Assembly (NCBI RefSeq): GCF_009696675.1
Contig: NZ_VULN01000011.1
Span: 1-64,000, forward strand
Origin: Acidaminococcus fermentans
GTDB lineage: Bacteria; Bacillota; Negativicutes; Acidaminococcales; Acidaminococcaceae
Direction: 5' to 3'
DNA: 64,000 nucleotides
In this document: piece by piece, positions 45,141-53,980 of the stretch
How positions within the stretch are numbered: position 1 is the first letter of the stretch
Layout of the letters: the number at the start of each line of letters is the position of its first letter
Position numbers and translations under genes: made by a program
The notes under the pieces: model-generated
Databases searched by the model: none
Told to the model about the DNA's origin: nothing
What the model saw: only the letters and a program-made list of their open reading frames with translations

Positions 45141-46526
45141 ATGGAACAATTCTGCGAAAAGGTTTTCCACCTGAAGGAAAACCACACCACCATGCGGACG
45201 GAGATCATTGCCGGGATCACCACCTTCATGACCATGGCCTACATCCTGATCGTGAATCCCTCCATCCTGAGCGCCACCGGCATGGACAAAGGGGCCCTGC
45301 TGACGGTCACCGCCATTGCCTCCGCCCTGGGCACCTTCTTTATGGCGGCCTTCGCCAACTATCCCTTCGCCCTGGGACCCGGCATGGGACTTAACGCCTA
45401 CTTTGCCTACACCGTTTGCCTCCAGATGGGGAACACCTGGGAAATGGCCCTGTCCGCCGTACTGGTGGAAGGGATCATCTTTGTGATCCTGTCCCTTACC
45501 TCCATCCGGGAAGCCATCTTCAATGCCATCCCCATGACCCTGAAGCAGGCCATTTCCGTGGGGATCGGCCTGTTCATCGCCTTCATCGGTCTGCTGAATT
45601 CCCGGATCATCGTAGCCAACCCGGCCACCAAGGTGTCCCTGTATTCCTTTACCAAGGCCATGGCCGACGGCACCTTCCACAGTGTGGGGATCACCGTGCT
45701 GATCGCCATGGTGGGGATCCTGCTCACTTCTTTCCTGATCATCAAGAACGTCCGGGGGAACATCCTGTTCGGCATCCTGGGCACCTGGATTTTGGGGATG
45801 ATCTGCGAAGCCACCGGGCTCTACGTGCCCAATCCGGAACTGGGAACCTTCAGCGTATTCCCTGATCTGTCCCGGGGCCTGGCGTCCTTTGCCCCCATCA
45901 GCCCCACGCCCCTGTTCCTGCAGCTGGACTTCTCCCATGTGCTGAGCCTGAACTTCTTCGCCGTCATCTTCGCCTTCCTGTTCGTGGATACTTTTGACAC
46001 CCTGGGGACCCTGATCGGGGTGGCTGCCAAAAGCGACATGCTGGACGAAAAGGGTCAGCTGCCCCACATCAAAGGAGCCCTTATGGCTGACGCCTGCGCC
46101 ACCTGCACCGGGGCGCTCCTGGGCACCAGCACTGTAACCACCTTCGTGGAAAGTGCCGCCGGGGTTTCTGAAGGAGGCCGCACCGGACTCACGTCCATTA
46201 CTGTAGCCATCCTGTTCCTGTTGTCCCTGTTCTTCAGCCCCTTCTTCATGGCCATCCCCTCCTTCGCCACCGCTCCGGCTCTGGTGATTGTGGGGTTCCT
46301 GATGTTCTCTTCCGTGACCAAGATCAACATGACCGATCTGACGGAAGCCATCCCCGCCTACATTGCCATCATCGCCATGCCCTTCGCCTACAGCATTTCC
46401 GAAGGGATCTCCTTCGGGGTCATCACCTACGTGATCCTGAACCTGTTCGCAGGACACAAGGACAAGATCAGCGGCTTGATGTACGTGCTGGCAGTGCTGT
46501 TTGTCTTGAAGTATGTGTTGTTGTAA
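45141..46526 (+). CDS. NCS2 family purine permease (PbuG/AdeP-like)
   Basis: This 461-residue transporter is of the AzgA/PbuG branch of NCS2, which imports hypoxanthine, guanine or adenine with protons. The diagnostic blocks are TEIIAGITTFMTMAYILIVNPSIL, FALGPGMGLNAYFAYTV, FLFVDTFDTLGTLIGVA and GTSTVTTFVESAAGVSEGGRTGL. It is monocistronic with a clean terminator. Which purine it prefers cannot be told. Confidence 0.93.
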   Translation: MEQFCEKVFHLKENHTTMRTEIIAGITTFMTMAYILIVNPSILSATGMDKGALLTVTAIASALGTFFMAAFANYPFALGPGMGLNAYFAYTVCLQMGNTWEMALSAVLVEGIIFVILSLTSIREAIFNAIPMTLKQAISVGIGLFIAFIGLLNSRIIVANPATKVSLYSFTKAMADGTFHSVGITVLIAMVGILLTSFLIIKNVRGNILFGILGTWILGMICEATGLYVPNPELGTFSVFPDLSRGLASFAPISPTPLFLQLDFSHVLSLNFFAVIFAFLFVDTFDTLGTLIGVAAKSDMLDEKGQLPHIKGALMADACATCTGALLGTSTVTTFVESAAGVSEGGRTGLTSITVAILFLLSLFFSPFFMAIPSFATAPALVIVGFLMFSSVTKINMTDLTEAIPAYIAIIAMPFAYSISEGISFGVITYVILNLFAGHKDKISGLMYVLAVLFVLKYVLL

Positions 46527-46532
46527 GGATTA

Positions 46533-46563
46533 AAAAAAGACCGCTTCGGCGGTCTTTTTTTGT
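46533..46563 (+). terminator. Terminator of the purine permease gene
   Basis: AAAAAAAGACCGC and GCGGTCTTTTTTT with a TTCG loop, just after the stop codon. Confidence 0.95.
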
Positions 46564-46705
46564 CAGCGGTCAACGGCCGAAGGATGCCAGATGCCCACGC
46601 ATCTGCCTTTGAACGTGAAACCCGGCGGGTTCCCTCCTGCCGCTAGAGACTAGTGACCAGTGACTGTCAGCTCATGACCATCTGCCCCCGGCAGATGGTC
46701 TCCTT
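46564..46705. repeat. Intergenic repeat cluster, CCATCTGCC copy 2
   Basis: It contains a GTCAGCGGTCAACGGCC tract (46562-46578), a CAGATGC/GCATCTG palindrome (46588-46605), an AGACTAGTGACCAGTGACTG heptamer tract (46647-46666) and CCATCTGCC/GGCAGATGG (46678-46698) followed by TCTCC. These are the same modules as at 31781-31835, in rearranged order. Confidence 0.8.
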
Positions 46706-46773
46706 TTGCGTGAGACAGAAAAGCGGCCCTGCCCCTTTTCACCCCCGCCCCCTTACACCCTGTGATGCAACTT

Positions 46774-48090
46774 TTACTCTTTCTCCTCCGGCTGGGGAGC
46801 CAGCATGATCTTGATGATCTCCTTATCGGTTTCCCGCATGCCTTCCCGGCCCAGCTGGCTTACGTTGCGGATGGTAGCTTCCACGCCGTTGTTCACGATG
46901 CCGTCCCCGCTCTTGAACTCGTTGCCGCTCTTGTACATGGAATAGCCCAGGAGCCCGGCTTCCACGCTGGACGCGATCTTGGCGGCGCAGGAAGCCTTGG
47001 CCCCGTCGCAGATGATCCCGGACACGATGGCCAGGGAGTTCACCAGGGTATGGGAAATGGCTTCGTACCCTTCTCCGTGGAGATAGGCGATGCCGCAGCC
47101 GGCGGCGCACCCGGCGCTGACAGCCCCGCAGTAGGCGGACAGCCGGCCGATGCCGGTCTTTTCATGGATGGCGATCAGGTTGGACAGTACCAGGGCCCGG
47201 TACAGTTTTTCCTTGGAAACATTCAGTTCCTTGGCATATTCGATTACGGGCACGGATACGGTGATTCCCTGGTTGCCGCTGCCGGAATTGATCACAACCG
47301 GCAGTTCACAGCCGTTCATCCGTGCATCGGACCCGGCAGCCGCCTTGGCCACTGCCCGGTTCTTGATGTCGCTGCCATAGGTCTTCAGCAGCACGGAACC
47401 GATGTTGGCCCCGTAGTTCCCCAGCAGTCCTTCTTCAGAAATGGCGGTGTTGCACTGGATCTGGGGATCCAGCATGGGCTTCACGTCTTCGAGGTCACAG
47501 GTATTGGCGAAATCCATGATGTCTTTGATGTTCAGCAGGTTCTTGTCCGCCAGGCCCACTTCCCTGGTTTCGTCCTGGCAGCCGGCGCCTCCGTCCTTTT
47601 TGGCTTCGTACAGGGTCTTTTCATCCTTCTGGATCAGGACGATGTTGGTGTGGTACTGGGCGATCCGCACCAGGGAAGAATGGTCTCCCTTATGGAGTTT
47701 GACAATGATGTCGAAGATCAGGCCATTGTCCACCGCATCCACTTGGATGGCCACGTTCTTCAGGAAGTCCTTCATTTCTTTCTTCTGTTCCGGAGTCACT
47801 TCCGCAATGACTTCCAGCTGCTTTTCAGCTTTGCCGCCCACGATCCCGGCGGCGGCTGCTGCCTGGATGCCTTTCAGTCCGTCAGTGTTGGGCACCACCA
47901 CGCTCTTTACGTTCTTGATGATGTTGCCGCTGACGCCGATTTCCACCTTGTCCGGCATTTCACCCAGGATTTCCCGGGCTTTGGCCGCCGCATAGGCGAT
48001 GGCGATGGGTTCAGTACAGCCCATGGCCGGCACCAGTTCTTCCTTCAAAATCTGTACATAGGTCTGATATCTGTTATCCATCTTTTCCAT
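46774..48090 (-). CDS. UPF0597 / L-cysteine desulfidase-like protein
   Basis: This 438-residue member of the UPF0597 (YhaM/CyuA) family is related to the alpha subunit of Fe-S L-serine dehydratases. E. coli members degrade cysteine to pyruvate, sulfide and ammonia. Probable cluster cysteines are in PAMGCTEPIA (24), AGCAAGCG (about 328-332) and ICDGAKASC. GSDARMNG and INSGSGNQGI are the conserved core. AGGGGAG precedes the ATG. The GNAT gene lies 12 bases upstream and a decayed paralogue beyond that, so the operon once held two such enzymes. Confidence 0.88.
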   Translation of the reverse strand: MEKMDNRYQTYVQILKEELVPAMGCTEPIAIAYAAAKAREILGEMPDKVEIGVSGNIIKNVKSVVVPNTDGLKGIQAAAAAGIVGGKAEKQLEVIAEVTPEQKKEMKDFLKNVAIQVDAVDNGLIFDIIVKLHKGDHSSLVRIAQYHTNIVLIQKDEKTLYEAKKDGGAGCQDETREVGLADKNLLNIKDIMDFANTCDLEDVKPMLDPQIQCNTAISEEGLLGNYGANIGSVLLKTYGSDIKNRAVAKAAAGSDARMNGCELPVVINSGSGNQGITVSVPVIEYAKELNVSKEKLYRALVLSNLIAIHEKTGIGRLSAYCGAVSAGCAAGCGIAYLHGEGYEAISHTLVNSLAIVSGIICDGAKASCAAKIASSVEAGLLGYSMYKSGNEFKSGDGIVNNGVEATIRNVSQLGREGMRETDKEIIKIMLAPQPEEKE

Positions 48091-48102
48091 GTTAGTCTCC
48101 CC

Positions 48103-48597
48103 TTATTTCTTCCGATTGAAAGTCAGCCGCATCTGGTGCCACACCACATCTCCGTGGGTGGAATCAGAAATTCCTTCATCCACAAAACCGAATTTGGCAT
48201 AATAGTAGACCAACCGTTCCTTGCAGGTGAGTACCACTCCCTGCCGGCCCTCCGCCTGGGCCGCATCGATGAATTTTTCCAGCACCTTTCCGGCCAGGCC
48301 CTGTTTCCGGCGGTGGGGATCCGTGTCTACTCCGAAAATCATCTGCCAGGCCCCGTCTTCCTGGTGCATATCCGCTTTTTCATACATTTCGTCGGTGAGA
48401 TCCGGGTGATCCGTCACCAGTCCATTCACAAAGGAAACCAGCTGATCCCCGTCCCACAGAAGGAAAAAGTGATTGGGATAGGCCTTCACCCGGTCCGCGA
48501 TGGATTTCCGGGTAGCCGCTTCTGCCTGAGGGAAGCAGGCAGCTTCCAGGCTGGCGATGGCGTCCACATCCTGGGGTTTTGCACAGCGAATTTCCAT
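48103..48597 (-). CDS. GNAT family N-acetyltransferase
   Basis: This 164-residue GNAT protein has the acetyl-CoA motif DPHRRKQGLAGKVLEKF and a C-terminal VYYYAKFGFVDEG. The N-terminal ASLEAACFPQAEAA start is typical of a Firmicutes subgroup near arylalkylamine acetyltransferases. Substrate is unknown. AAAGGAGGA before ATG 48597 overlaps the end of the upstream pseudogene, so the two were co-transcribed. Confidence 0.88.
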   Translation of the reverse strand: MEIRCAKPQDVDAIASLEAACFPQAEAATRKSIADRVKAYPNHFFLLWDGDQLVSFVNGLVTDHPDLTDEMYEKADMHQEDGAWQMIFGVDTDPHRRKQGLAGKVLEKFIDAAQAEGRQGVVLTCKERLVYYYAKFGFVDEGISDSTHGDVVWHQMRLTFNRKK

Positions 48598-48598
48598 A

Positions 48599-49574
48599 TC
48601 AGTCTTCCTCCTTTTTCCCGCTTTTGTTTTTGTCCTGAAGAATGTCCACAATGGTCTTTTCCGTTCCCGTCATGCCGGGGGAAGCGATCCGTCCCATGTT
48701 CTTCATGGTTTCTTCGGGAGTGGCCCCGTTGATTCCGTGAGCATCGAAGATATAGGCATCATCCATGGCCAGAGTTGCCGAAGCGAAGGCCATTTCCACT
48801 GCCGTCATGCCTTTCATGACGCAGCCCTGGTTGCCTCCGTCGCAGATCATGCCGGTAATGGAACTGGCCATGTTATTGAGGGCTCTTGTCATGGCCTCTG
48901 TATCCCCGCCCTTCAGGAACACCAGGGCGCAGGCGGCACCGGACATGGTGGCCACAATAAGAGCAATGGGGAAATCCATCCCCAGCTTCCCGGATAAAGA
49001 CAATCTCTTCCAGAGGCACGGTCCGGGCGTAGTCCGCCAGCTGGGCCAGGGTGTACCGGTGGATTACCGGCACCTGTTCTTCTCCTTCAGCTTCCGTGAT
49101 TCCGGCGGTTTTGTCCAGCACCGTCCGGCCGTCTTCCGTTACCTTCACTATGTTGGTGTGGGCGTCCCGGATCAGGCAGGAGGCACTGTGGCTCCCGGCA
49201 GCCACCCGGGCTTCGATGGAGATCCGGCTGGTGATTTCGCTCATATGGATGGCGATCTTCCCTGCCTTTACCATGGCTTCCGCTGCCTTCACATCTTCAT
49301 CCGTGATCCCGTCCAGGCACAAAAGCCCTTTGTCCGGGTCTGCCGCCAGGGCTCCCAGGGCCGCCGCATAGGTGTTCCCCACATGGCTGGTGCCGGGGAT
49401 GCCGCAGGTAAAGGCGTTTTTATAGATGCCGCTGTTCAGGAACAGCTCCACCTTCTCCGGTTTTTCCGGCAGATGGCGGCAGGCGGTGGAAACCGCCAGG
49501 GCAATGGCTCCAGGTTACGTCACCCCCAGGGCCGGTTTCATATCCTCACGGATCAGTTGGGTCAAAGCATGCAT
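48599..49574 (-). pseudogene. Broken UPF0597 / cysteine desulfidase-like paralogue
   Basis: From ATG 49574 (AAGGAG upstream) the translation gives MHALTQLIREDMKPALGVT, then a TAA at codon 20 where the family has Glu (TEP motif). The same frame continues to about 49000 with family sequence (LNSGIYKNAFTCGIPGTSHVGN and on). Near 48985-49005 the frame shifts, and the following part (KLGMDFPIALIVATMSG to the end) aligns with residues from about 311 of the intact paralogue at 46774-48090. About 105 codons, including the SGSGNQG core, are missing. It is thus disabled by a nonsense codon plus an internal deletion with frameshift. Confidence 0.85.
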
Positions 49575-49637
49575 GGTTGTGATCTCCTTCGTTTTATTGG
49601 TAAGGAACCGCCCAAAAGGCGGGTCCTCTCCTTAGGC

Positions 49638-49671
49638 CGCTGTCAGTTGGCAGCTGACCGTTGACAGTCTT
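49638..49671. repeat. Heptamer tract
   Basis: GCTGTCAGTTGGCAGCTGAC followed by CGTTGACAG is a run of about four 7-base units related to CTGACNG, lying just downstream of the glutaredoxin-like gene. Confidence 0.75.
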
Positions 49672-49922
49672 TATTTCAGTACTTCCTTCAGATCCAGGGT
49701 CTTGCTGCCGTCTGCTTTTACGAAGCAGGGGATCCCCAAACGTTCGGTGCTCCGGATTTCAGCGTACAGCGGATCGCTGTCCCGGAGGGCCAGGTACTGT
49801 TTCAGGTCAGCATGGCTGGCCAGGATATCCACAAAGTCGATTTCCGCGCCGGCAGCGGCCAGCTGGTTCAGGGCATAGAGGGTGTCGGGGCAGCAGTGGC
49901 TGCCGATTACTTTGATCTGCAT
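49671..49922 (-). CDS. Glutaredoxin-related small protein, 83 aa
   Basis: This 83-residue thioredoxin-fold protein starts with MQIKVIGSHCCPDTLYALNQL. The two adjacent Cys and the CPDT arrangement replace a standard CxxC. RLGIPCFVKADGS supplies the cis-Pro loop. It resembles glutaredoxin-like proteins common beside amino-acid and selenium metabolism genes in anaerobes. AAGGAGAG precedes the ATG. Redox activity is plausible but not certain. Confidence 0.75.
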   Translation of the reverse strand: MQIKVIGSHCCPDTLYALNQLAAAGAEIDFVDILASHADLKQYLALRDSDPLYAEIRSTERLGIPCFVKADGSKTLDLKEVLK

Positions 49923-49973
49923 AAGTCATCTCTCCTTATGTTGTACACTGTTTCACAGGTATTATACCAGATT

Positions 49974-50184
49974 TTATTTGTTCCCGCAGTCGCATCCACC
50001 GATCTGGGCGGCAATAGCTGCTTTTTCCGGATCGGTCTTCCGGTCGGTTTTTTTGTCCATCCATCCCTTGCCTTCCACCATCCGGCTGATCATCATGGAA
50101 GCCACGGTATCCCCGGAAGAGTTCAGGCAGGTGGCCATGGGGTCAACCAGGTAACCGATGGTCACGATGATGGGGAATGCTTCC
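49974..50184 (-). pseudogene. Remnant of a sodium:dicarboxylate (DAACS) symporter
   Basis: The minus strand encodes EAFPIIVTIGYLVDPMATC, then LNSSGDTVASMMISRMVEGKGW and a short tail to a stop at 49974. This is the last membrane segment and C-terminus of a glutamate/dicarboxylate:cation symporter, including the conserved N-x-x-GD substrate motif. Everything upstream is missing: at about 50185 the sequence switches to an unrelated reading frame on the other strand. Confidence 0.75.
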
Positions 50185-50548
50185 TGGGGAAGCCAATTTC
50201 GACATCCGGATGTACATGGACATCCTGGACGAGGAGAACATCCAGATCTGCCAGCACACCTACACTGGCCGGATCACCCATTACGGAGCCCTGACCAATA
50301 TGGTGTTCCAGAACTACAATGTGCGGCTGGAGCAGTACATGATCTCCGTCCCCTCCCCCTACATCGACGGGGAACAGAAATGGGCCCTGGCCTTCGGCAT
50401 TTCCTCCCATCCCCTGATGCCCACCTCCGCCAAGCTGCTCCTGAGCAAAAAAAGGCTGGAAAAAACGAAGGAGCTGGCCCAGAAACTGACCATCTCCAAA
50501 GAGGATATCCGATTGTTGAAGCTGTATAATTTGTTTGTGGTGCTGTAA
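50177..50548 (+). pseudogene. C-terminal fragment of an unidentified gene
   Basis: The frame encodes about 120 protein-like residues (for example FDIRMYMDILDEENIQICQH and ISSHPLMPTSAKLLLSKKRL), a stop at 50548 and its own terminator. It has no ribosome binding site, and its first codons lie in the junction with the symporter remnant. It looks like the 3' end of a gene whose 5' part was lost. I do not recognise the family; it could still be expressed from the in-frame ATG at 50177. Confidence 0.55.
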
Positions 50549-50550
50549 TG

Positions 50551-50630
50551 AAAAAGGCCGCCGGATTTTCCGGCGGCCCTTTTGTCAGCTGACCGTTGAC
50601 AGGGCTGTTGCGCAGGCAACAGCCCCGTTT
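50551..50630 (+). terminator. Terminator, heptamer tract and palindrome
   Basis: GGCCGCCGG/CCGGCGGCC (50556-50578) with a short T run ends the fragment above. It is followed by GTCAGCTGACCGTTGACAG (50584-50602) and a GGGCTGTTGC/GCAACAGCCC palindrome (50602-50625) beside the convergent phnE stop. Confidence 0.8.
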
Positions 50631-52135
50631 CATCTCCTCCCCCTCTCGCTCCCCCATTCCACCGCCAGCACCAGGACAGCCAGGCCCCATAAAAAGGCTC
50701 CGGCTTCCTGCCATTTGTACTGCTGGAGGGCCAGGATGAGAGGAGTGCCTATGCCTCCGGCGCCTACCAGGCCCAGGATGGAAGCTTCCCGGAGATTCAC
50801 ATCCAGCCGGTAGAGCAGAGCCGTGGCTGTACTTTTTTTCAGCTGGGGCAGGATGGTCCACCGAAAGGCGGCGGCCCACCCGGTACCCATGGCCCGGCAG
50901 GCGTCAAAGGGCTGTCTGTCCCCGCTGTCCAGCCCGATCTGGAACCGTTTGGCCAGGAGACCGATGCTGCACACCCACAGGGTCAGGGTACCGGCAAAGG
51001 GGCCGGGCCCGGTAACCCGGAGCCACATGAGCCCATAGACGAAAACCGGTACCGTCCGGATGCCCAGGAGCACCAATCGGGGCAACAGAGCCCCTTGCAC
51101 CGGCAGGAACCGGAAACTGGAGAAAAAGGCCAGGAAACCGGCGGCCATGCCTCCCCCCAGGGTTCCCAGGAAGGCCATGGCAAACGTCTCGCCCAACAAC
51201 CAGGGGACCCCATCTTTTTCCAGGGAAAACAGTAGGGACGGGTCCGGTGCCAAAAGTCCCCGGATCATGGCCCGGGCTGCTCCCAGGCCTCCCCTGCCTG
51301 CCGGTTCCAGAGTTCCCAGGGATCCCAGGAAAAGCACTATTCCCAGTACCACCATCCCCTTTTTCATCCAGGATTGGAGCCGCCACTGGCCGTTCAGCAC
51401 CTTCCCCAGGGCTTCGCTGAGACTTTCTGAAGCCAGCACAGCGCCGTAAAGCAGTACCAGGATGGACCCTACCCGGCTGTAGGCCCGCCAGGCCAGCTGC
51501 TGGTTCATCAGCAGCCCGATGCCCCCGGCTCCCACATATCCCAGGATGGCCGCCTGGCGCACATTGGCTTCCCACAGATACAGGGCATTGTTCAGATACC
51601 CGGGGAGCAGCCGGGGCAGAATGGCCCGGCAGAAGGCCTTTCCCCGGCCGCAGCCGGATGCTTCCAGGGCCCGGGCGGTTTTCCAGTCCAGATTCTCCAT
51701 ATCTTCATACCCCAGCCGGGTCATTACCCCGAAGGTACTGAAGGTGAGAGCCAAGGTACCGGCCAGAGTCCCCAGCCCCACCAAGAAGGTGCACAGAAGA
51801 GCCAGGATCAAGGCCGGCACCGTCCGCAGCAGCTGGATAAAGCAAAGGAAGGACACCCGGATCCAGGGATGGGGATCGGTCCGCCGGCTGCCCAGGACGG
51901 CTCCCAGAAGGCCCAGCAGACTGCCCAGGAAGGAGCCCGCCAGAGACATGCGCACGGTGCCAAGAAGAGGGCCTGCCGCTTCCTGGAAAAATCCCTTATC
52001 CGGGGGCACCATGGCCCGGGCGATGTCAAAGAACCGGCTGCCCCGCTCTTCCAGCAGTTCCAGGTCGAAACCTGTCTCGGCCAGGGAGACGGCCGTCATC
52101 CCCAGCACCAGGATCCAGACCGTTCTTTTTTTCAT
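50630..52135 (-). CDS. phnE: Phosphonate-type ABC transporter permease, two fused PhnE domains
   Basis: This 501-residue protein contains two PhnE-like permease units in tandem (about 1-255 and 256-501). Each has about six helices and its own coupling-helix segment: RALEASGCGRGKAFCRAILP in the first half, CRAMGTGWAAAFRWTILPQLK in the second. Each also has a closing ILGYVGAGGIG or ILGLVGAGGIG. In many genomes these are separate genes (phnE1, phnE2). The start overlaps the phnC stop (ATGA). It forms the membrane channel of the phnDCE importer. Confidence 0.9.
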   Translation of the reverse strand: MKKRTVWILVLGMTAVSLAETGFDLELLEERGSRFFDIARAMVPPDKGFFQEAAGPLLGTVRMSLAGSFLGSLLGLLGAVLGSRRTDPHPWIRVSFLCFIQLLRTVPALILALLCTFLVGLGTLAGTLALTFSTFGVMTRLGYEDMENLDWKTARALEASGCGRGKAFCRAILPRLLPGYLNNALYLWEANVRQAAILGYVGAGGIGLLMNQQLAWRAYSRVGSILVLLYGAVLASESLSEALGKVLNGQWRLQSWMKKGMVVLGIVLFLGSLGTLEPAGRGGLGAARAMIRGLLAPDPSLLFSLEKDGVPWLLGETFAMAFLGTLGGGMAAGFLAFFSSFRFLPVQGALLPRLVLLGIRTVPVFVYGLMWLRVTGPGPFAGTLTLWVCSIGLLAKRFQIGLDSGDRQPFDACRAMGTGWAAAFRWTILPQLKKSTATALLYRLDVNLREASILGLVGAGGIGTPLILALQQYKWQEAGAFLWGLAVLVLAVEWGSERGRR

Positions 52136-52884
52136 GACTCCCTCCTGTACAGCTGCCTGAGTCTGTCTTCCGTCCAGGCCTCCGGCGGCCCCTGGAACAA
52201 GATCCGTCCCTGACGGAGCCCCATCACCTGTTGGGAGAAAGCCATGGCCTGTTCCACATTGTGGCTGTTCATGACCACCGTAAGCCCCCGGATCTCCTGG
52301 AGCTTCCGGAGAAGTTCCAGAATGGCCTGGCCCGTTCCCGGGTCCAGGGACGCCACCGGTTCATCCGCCAGGATCACCGAGGCTTCCTGGACCAGAGTCC
52401 GGGCAATGGCCACCCGCTGTTTCTGACCCCCGCTGAGACTTCCGGCCAAGGTATCCTCCCTGTCTCCCAGTCCCACCATTTCCAAGGCTTGCCGGGCTTT
52501 GGACACTTCCTCTTCCGGGAACTTCCCCCACAGGGCACGCCACAGGCTGATCCGTCCCAGAGCCCCGCAGAGCACATTTTCCAGACAGGTGCTTTCTTCC
52601 ACCAGACAGAAATCCTGGAAGATCATCCCCACCTGCTGCTGGACCTGCCGGCGGTGCTTCCCTTTCAGCGTATCGAACCGTCTGCCTTCTACCCACACTT
52701 CTCCGGACAGGGGCCGGACCATGCCGTTGAACAGTCGGAGCAGGGTGGTCTTCCCGGCGCCACTGGGGCCGATCAGAGATACAAAAGAACCCCGGGGCAC
52801 GGAAAGGGACACCCCCTGAAGAATGGGATGCCCCTTTTCATAGGCCTGGATAATATTTTTCAGTTCCAGTGCGGTCGGGTTCAT
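52132..52884 (-). CDS. phnC: Phosphonate-type ABC transporter ATP-binding protein
   Basis: This 250-residue ATPase shows Walker A GPSGAGKTTLLRLFNGMV, signature LSGGQKQRVAIARTL, Walker B VILADEPVASLDPGTG and switch His in VVMNSHNVEQA. It is most like PhnC. It overlaps phnD and phnE at ATGA junctions, so the three are translated in sequence. No C-P lyase or phosphonatase gene is in the window, so the actual oxyanion (phosphonate, phosphite or other) is open. Confidence 0.92.
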   Translation of the reverse strand: MNPTALELKNIIQAYEKGHPILQGVSLSVPRGSFVSLIGPSGAGKTTLLRLFNGMVRPLSGEVWVEGRRFDTLKGKHRRQVQQQVGMIFQDFCLVEESTCLENVLCGALGRISLWRALWGKFPEEEVSKARQALEMVGLGDREDTLAGSLSGGQKQRVAIARTLVQEASVILADEPVASLDPGTGQAILELLRKLQEIRGLTVVMNSHNVEQAMAFSQQVMGLRQGRILFQGPPEAWTEDRLRQLYRRES

Positions 52885-53909
52885 TGGAGTTCCTTCCGGA
52901 TTTTCCGTTCCCCGTCATAGTCGGAAGCCTGGGCCCAGTCATACCCTTTGTGGCCGATGGTCTTCAGCACCTTCAGTCCTTCTTCCGTTTTCCCGATTTC
53001 GATCAGGGCTTCTCCCAGAGCCTTCCGGAAAGCCGGGTCCTGCATTACCTTGCTGGTTTTGCTTACGCTCACCGTGTCGTTGAAAATCTTCCCGGTGACC
53101 CCGATGATCCCTGTCTGGTCCCAGATGGATCCGGTGCCCCCCAGTTTGGCCTGCCAGTCTTTTTCCATCTTGGCCCGGATATGGGAATAAGCCACCATTA
53201 CATCCACCTGGCCGGAAGCCAGACGGGCTGTGGAAGTAGTGTAGGAATCGGACTGGACCACATGGGACAGGTCCTTCAGGGTCTTCCCGTAATTTTCCTT
53301 CAGCCACAGGGAAGGATACAGGTAGCCTGAAGCAGATGCCGGACTCATCACCGCCCAGTTCAGGCTGTCCAGTTCCTCCCAGGTGGGCTTTTCTCCCTGC
53401 TTCACCCTGGCCAGCAGGGCCTGTCCCTTGGGGCTGGGGCCCACCACCACAGCAGACCGGTAGTACTTCACCAGATTTTTGGTGAATTTGTCCGGCTGGC
53501 CGTTGTTCCATACGGACAGATCCGTGGTATCCTTGTCGATGCCTTCCCGGAGGGCTGTCAGCAGCACATCCACATCCTGGTCACAGAGTACGTAGGTGGC
53601 CCCGGAAATGAAGCCCACATCGGCGCTGCCGGCACTAAGGGCTTCTCCCACTGCATTGTAGGAGGTTCCCACGTTCAGGGTGATTTTTTTCACGTCATAG
53701 CCCTTTTCCTTCAGTTTGGCCTGGAGCATCTTCCCCAAAGGCTCGGTTTTGGTCCGCAGGGTATCCGCATCCTGATAAGGTGAAATGGCGATTTTCAGTT
53801 CCGGAATGGTCTTGCTGCCGGCCTCCTGTTTCTTTTCCGTGCTGCCGCAGCCGCCCAGGACCATGGCCCCGGCCAGCAGCACCCCCAGCATCTTCATCCA
53901 GTTCTTCAC
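52881..53909 (-). CDS. phnD: Phosphonate-type ABC transporter binding lipoprotein
   Basis: This 342-residue PhnD-family periplasmic-binding protein has a lipoprotein signal ending VLGGCGS. The mature part begins IPELKIAISPYQDADTLRTKTEPLGKML, a PhnD signature, with SADVGFISGATYVL and SASGYLYPSLWLKENYG later. Start is GTG 53909, eight bases after AAAGGAGG. It is the first gene of phnDCE and lies behind a terminator and a folded leader. Confidence 0.9.
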   Translation of the reverse strand: MKNWMKMLGVLLAGAMVLGGCGSTEKKQEAGSKTIPELKIAISPYQDADTLRTKTEPLGKMLQAKLKEKGYDVKKITLNVGTSYNAVGEALSAGSADVGFISGATYVLCDQDVDVLLTALREGIDKDTTDLSVWNNGQPDKFTKNLVKYYRSAVVVGPSPKGQALLARVKQGEKPTWEELDSLNWAVMSPASASGYLYPSLWLKENYGKTLKDLSHVVQSDSYTTSTARLASGQVDVMVAYSHIRAKMEKDWQAKLGGTGSIWDQTGIIGVTGKIFNDTVSVSKTSKVMQDPAFRKALGEALIEIGKTEEGLKVLKTIGHKGYDWAQASDYDGERKIRKELQ

Positions 53910-53931
53910 AGTACTTCCTCCTTTTCTACAC

Positions 53932-53974
53932 AAAAAAACCGGCTGCCGCTTTCTTGGCGACAGCCGGTTTTTTG
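53932..53974 (-). terminator. Terminator or attenuator just upstream of phnD
   Basis: CCGGCTGTCGC and GCGGCAGCCGG (minus strand, one G-U) form an 11-bp stem followed by seven T residues. It ends 22 bases before the phnD start codon. It may simply end the aspS transcript or act as the expression platform of the folded leader described next. Confidence 0.9.
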
Positions 53975-53980
53975 TACGGT

